DNA of 8,365 nucleotides from JBGPIT01 sp041485125 (lineage in GTDB: Bacteria; Desulfobacterota; Binatia; UTPRO1). Made by a program: the position numbers and the translations under genes. This document shows positions 6,976 to 8,365 of this stretch, in pieces. The notes under the pieces are model-generated. The model saw only the letters and a program-made list of their open reading frames with translations. It was not told the DNA's origin and searched no databases. The stretch covers positions 1 through 8,365 of the forward strand of contig JBGPIT010000227.1 of assembly GCA_041485125.1 (NCBI GenBank). Reading direction: 5' to 3'. Positions within the stretch are counted from its first letter, which is position 1, and the number at the start of each line of letters is the position of its first letter.

Positions 6976-7007
6976 CGCCGCAGCCCGCGCCCCCTTCCGA
7001 TCGTCAG
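6966..7007 (-). repeat. Pair of 10-bp direct repeats at the junction of the two exported-protein genes
   Basis: CTGACGATCG (minus strand) occurs at 7007-6998, containing the TGA stop of the upstream gene, and again at 6975-6966, at the candidate CTG start of the DUF3108 gene. The copies are 32 bp apart. A duplication or a misassembled repeat here could explain the lost start codon. Confidence 0.6.
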
Positions 7008-7405
7008 GTCTCCGCGTTCACCGTCTCCAAGTGGTACGTCGGGTTGTCGCACGTCGGCTTGTCGAAGAAGAAGCCGAGGATCTTCACCCCCGACCGCTTG
7101 TGGAAGTCGACCTCCGCGACGTTGTTGACCAGCCACTTCTTGTCCTTCGCGTCGGGGCAGGTCAGGTAGTTGTGCGTGTTGATGAAGGCGGGGAAGACGC
7201 GGTTCCCCTTGACGGGGATGAAGCGCAGGTAGAGCACGACGTGATCGCCGAAATCCTCGGCGGGCCCCGTCCGCTCGACTTGGATGATCTTCGCCATGTC
7301 CTTCGGCGCCTGGTAGTCGATGTCGAAGGCGGACGCCGCACGCGGCGCCAGCGCGAGCAGCGCTCCGGCCAGTAATCCTACACGGTTCCATCCAATCAGA
7401 CGCAT
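7004..7405 (-). CDS. Small secreted protein of unknown function
   Basis: 133-residue protein that I do not recognise. Residues 1-26 form a textbook signal peptide: Arg2 and Arg8, a hydrophobic core VGLLAGALLALAP, and cleavage after ASA before Phe27. The mature part (about 107 residues) begins FDIDYQAPKDMAKI and has a strand-rich pattern, with HVVLYLRFIPVKGNRVFPAF (55-74) and a second strand near KILGFFFDKPTC. It has two cysteines, Cys83 and Cys119, which could form a disulfide in the periplasm. The ATG at 7405 is preceded by GAGGT at 8 nt, supporting the start. It is followed on the same strand by the DUF3108 gene with a very small gap, which suggests that the two exported proteins act together; this is inference. 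No lipobox is present, so it is probably soluble periplasmic or extracellular. Confidence 0.85.
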   Translation of the reverse strand: MRLIGWNRVGLLAGALLALAPRAASAFDIDYQAPKDMAKIIQVERTGPAEDFGDHVVLYLRFIPVKGNRVFPAFINTHNYLTCPDAKDKKWLVNNVAEVDFHKRSGVKILGFFFDKPTCDNPTYHLETVNAET

Positions 7406-7460
7406 CGGCTCGACCTCGCGGAAGTGGAGTGGCGGGGAAACTCGCGCGTCACCCGGCGGC

Positions 7461-7466
7461 TGTCAA
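7461..7466 (-). promoter_or_regulatory. Possible -35 element for the two-gene exported-protein operon
   Basis: The minus strand reads a perfect TTGACA, 56 bp upstream of the start of the secreted-protein gene and inside the 145-bp divergent gap. At 16-18 bp spacing the -10 candidates (for example GAGTTT at 7443-7438) are poor. It is the best candidate in the gap, but weak overall. No matching element for the plus-strand hydroxylase gene was convincing. Confidence 0.28.
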
Positions 7467-7550
7467 GGGAGGTACGCGCGAGGGTCCGTGGGCCGGCGTC
7501 GACTCGTTGCGGTTTGACTCGACCGGCCCGAGTATCGGAAGAGGAGGGCC

Positions 7551-8273
7551 ATGCTGCCCGAAGCCGCCGACCGCCGCCAAACCGTCGACCGCGAGCTCGC
7601 CCCGGCGCGGCGATCGCGGCGCGCGAGCGTCCCGCCGCCGCTCGAAACCACGCTCTCGCCCGAGCGTCGGGAGGCGCTGCGCGCGAAGCTCCTCGCCGAG
7701 ATCCCGAGCTGGTACGTGCCGACGGTGCACATGCTCGTGCCCTCGATGTTCGGCATCGCGGCGATCGTCTTCGCACTGTCGCTGATCGAGCATCTCACCG
7801 CGTGGCAGCTCCTCACGGTGCCGCTCGTCTATGTGCTCGCGAACGCCGTCGAGTGGACGATCCATCGCGAGGCGCTCCACAAGCGCAACCCGCTGGCGCC
7901 GCCGCTCTACGATCAGCACACGCCACGCCATCACATGCTGTACGTGACCGACGACATGGCGGTGCGCGATCGGCGCGAGTACCGCCTGGTGCTGATTCCC
8001 GGCTACGGGCTCTTTCTCATCTTCACCACGACGCTGCCGCTCGTCGGCACCATGTGGTGGCTCGGCTACCACAACGTCGCCTGCCTCTACGCCGCGACCG
8101 CGATCGCCTACACCATCAGCTACGAATGGCTCCACCTCTCGTACCACCTGCCGAACGATCATCCGGTCGCGCAGTGGCGGATCATCCAGACGCTCCGCCG
8201 CCACCACGCGATCCATCACGATCCCCGCTTTATGCTGCGTGGGAACCTGAACGTGACGGTGCCGGTGTGGTAA
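7551..8273 (+). CDS. Fatty acid hydroxylase / sterol desaturase superfamily membrane protein
   Basis: 240-residue integral membrane di-iron enzyme candidate that would hydroxylate or desaturate a lipid at the inner membrane. The histidine boxes that bind the two irons are visible: His105-x4-His110, HTPRHH at 123-128, HLSYH at 195-199 with His204, and HHAIHH at 218-223. Hydrophobic segments lie near residues 58-80, 84-100, 145-165 and 168-190, with the histidine clusters on the connecting or terminal parts. The N-terminal 50 residues are charged and cytosolic-looking. AGGAGG at 7542-7547 precedes the ATG by 3 nt, supporting the start. The protein ends at VPVW, inside the conserved C-terminal motif; the codons after TAA continue in frame as MVLGTS, like the family's usual W-D-x-[VL]-[FL]-G-T. 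All histidine boxes precede the stop, so activity may survive. The lipid substrate cannot be told. Confidence 0.85.
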   Translation: MLPEAADRRQTVDRELAPARRSRRASVPPPLETTLSPERREALRAKLLAEIPSWYVPTVHMLVPSMFGIAAIVFALSLIEHLTAWQLLTVPLVYVLANAVEWTIHREALHKRNPLAPPLYDQHTPRHHMLYVTDDMAVRDRREYRLVLIPGYGLFLIFTTTLPLVGTMWWLGYHNVACLYAATAIAYTISYEWLHLSYHLPNDHPVAQWRIIQTLRRHHAIHHDPRFMLRGNLNVTVPVW

Positions 8274-8317
8274 ATGGTTTTGGGTACTAGCGGGGTGTAC
8301 CCGCCGAATTAGTGGAT

Positions 8318-8345
8318 GCGCGGCGCCGCCGAGACGGCGCCGCGC
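8318..8345. terminator. Strong GC hairpin downstream of the hydroxylase gene
   Basis: GCGCGGCGCCG and CGGCGCCGCGC form a perfect 11-bp inverted repeat around a 6-nt loop (CCGAGA), 44 bp after the stop codon. Being nearly symmetric it could act on either strand. No T-run follows on the plus strand. A smaller GCGGG-5 nt-CCCGC hairpin lies just before it at 8290-8304. Confidence 0.55.
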
Positions 8346-8365
8346 TCCGATCAAACAGAACCTAC

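Noticed and set aside
7501..7550. Promoter for the hydroxylase gene using TTGACT at 7514-7519
   Set aside because: The only TAT-containing -10 candidate (7533-7538) is 13 bp away, too close for a sigma-70 promoter.

Overview
The window is a GC-rich (visibly well over 60 %) bacterial chromosomal segment with six complete protein-coding genes and one truncated by the left edge. No rRNA, tRNA, CRISPR array, insertion sequence or phage gene was seen. The mix of genes (Acs-type acyl-CoA synthetase, cysteinyl-tRNA synthetase, an HNH protein with a long N-terminal repeat region, a cobalamin-binding-type radical SAM enzyme, DUF3108 protein, fatty-acid-hydroxylase-type membrane enzyme) suggests a soil or aquatic deltaproteobacterium-like lineage such as Myxococcota or Candidatus Binatota. 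That placement is inference from style of gene content, not from a marker gene.

Layout. Positions 1-2320 (+) hold the C-terminal part of an acetyl-CoA-synthetase-like gene followed 10 bp later by cysS, probably one transcript. Positions 2307-4088 (-) hold a 593-residue HNH endonuclease-type protein whose 3' end overlaps the end of cysS by 14 bp and whose own promoter and Shine-Dalgarno sequence can be read at 4094-4142. An unusually AT-rich patch and about 330 bp of non-coding DNA separate it from a 539-residue B12-domain radical SAM gene at 4523-6142 (+). A short convergent gap with a GC hairpin follows. Positions 6178-7405 (-) hold a two-gene unit for exported proteins: first a small 133-residue secreted protein, then a DUF3108-type protein. 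Divergent from it, 7551-8273 (+) encodes a histidine-box membrane hydroxylase/desaturase, followed by a strong hairpin at 8318-8345.

Functional picture. Acs and cysS are housekeeping genes. The radical SAM enzyme, the two exported proteins and the membrane hydroxylase could contribute to lipid or envelope chemistry, but nothing in the sequence ties them into one pathway.

The points most worth a second look are: (i) the Acs-like enzyme carries Gly in place of the second Trp of the DTWWQTE motif, the residue known to restrict the acyl pocket to acetate; (ii) the HNH protein contains two ~120-residue N-terminal-type repeats that align without a gap at a constant offset of 250 residues; (iii) the DUF3108 gene has a clear signal-peptide coding stretch but no ATG, GTG or TTG in frame to start it; and (iv) the membrane hydroxylase stops inside its conserved C-terminal motif, which continues in frame beyond the stop codon. 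I see no convincing wholly new multi-gene system here.
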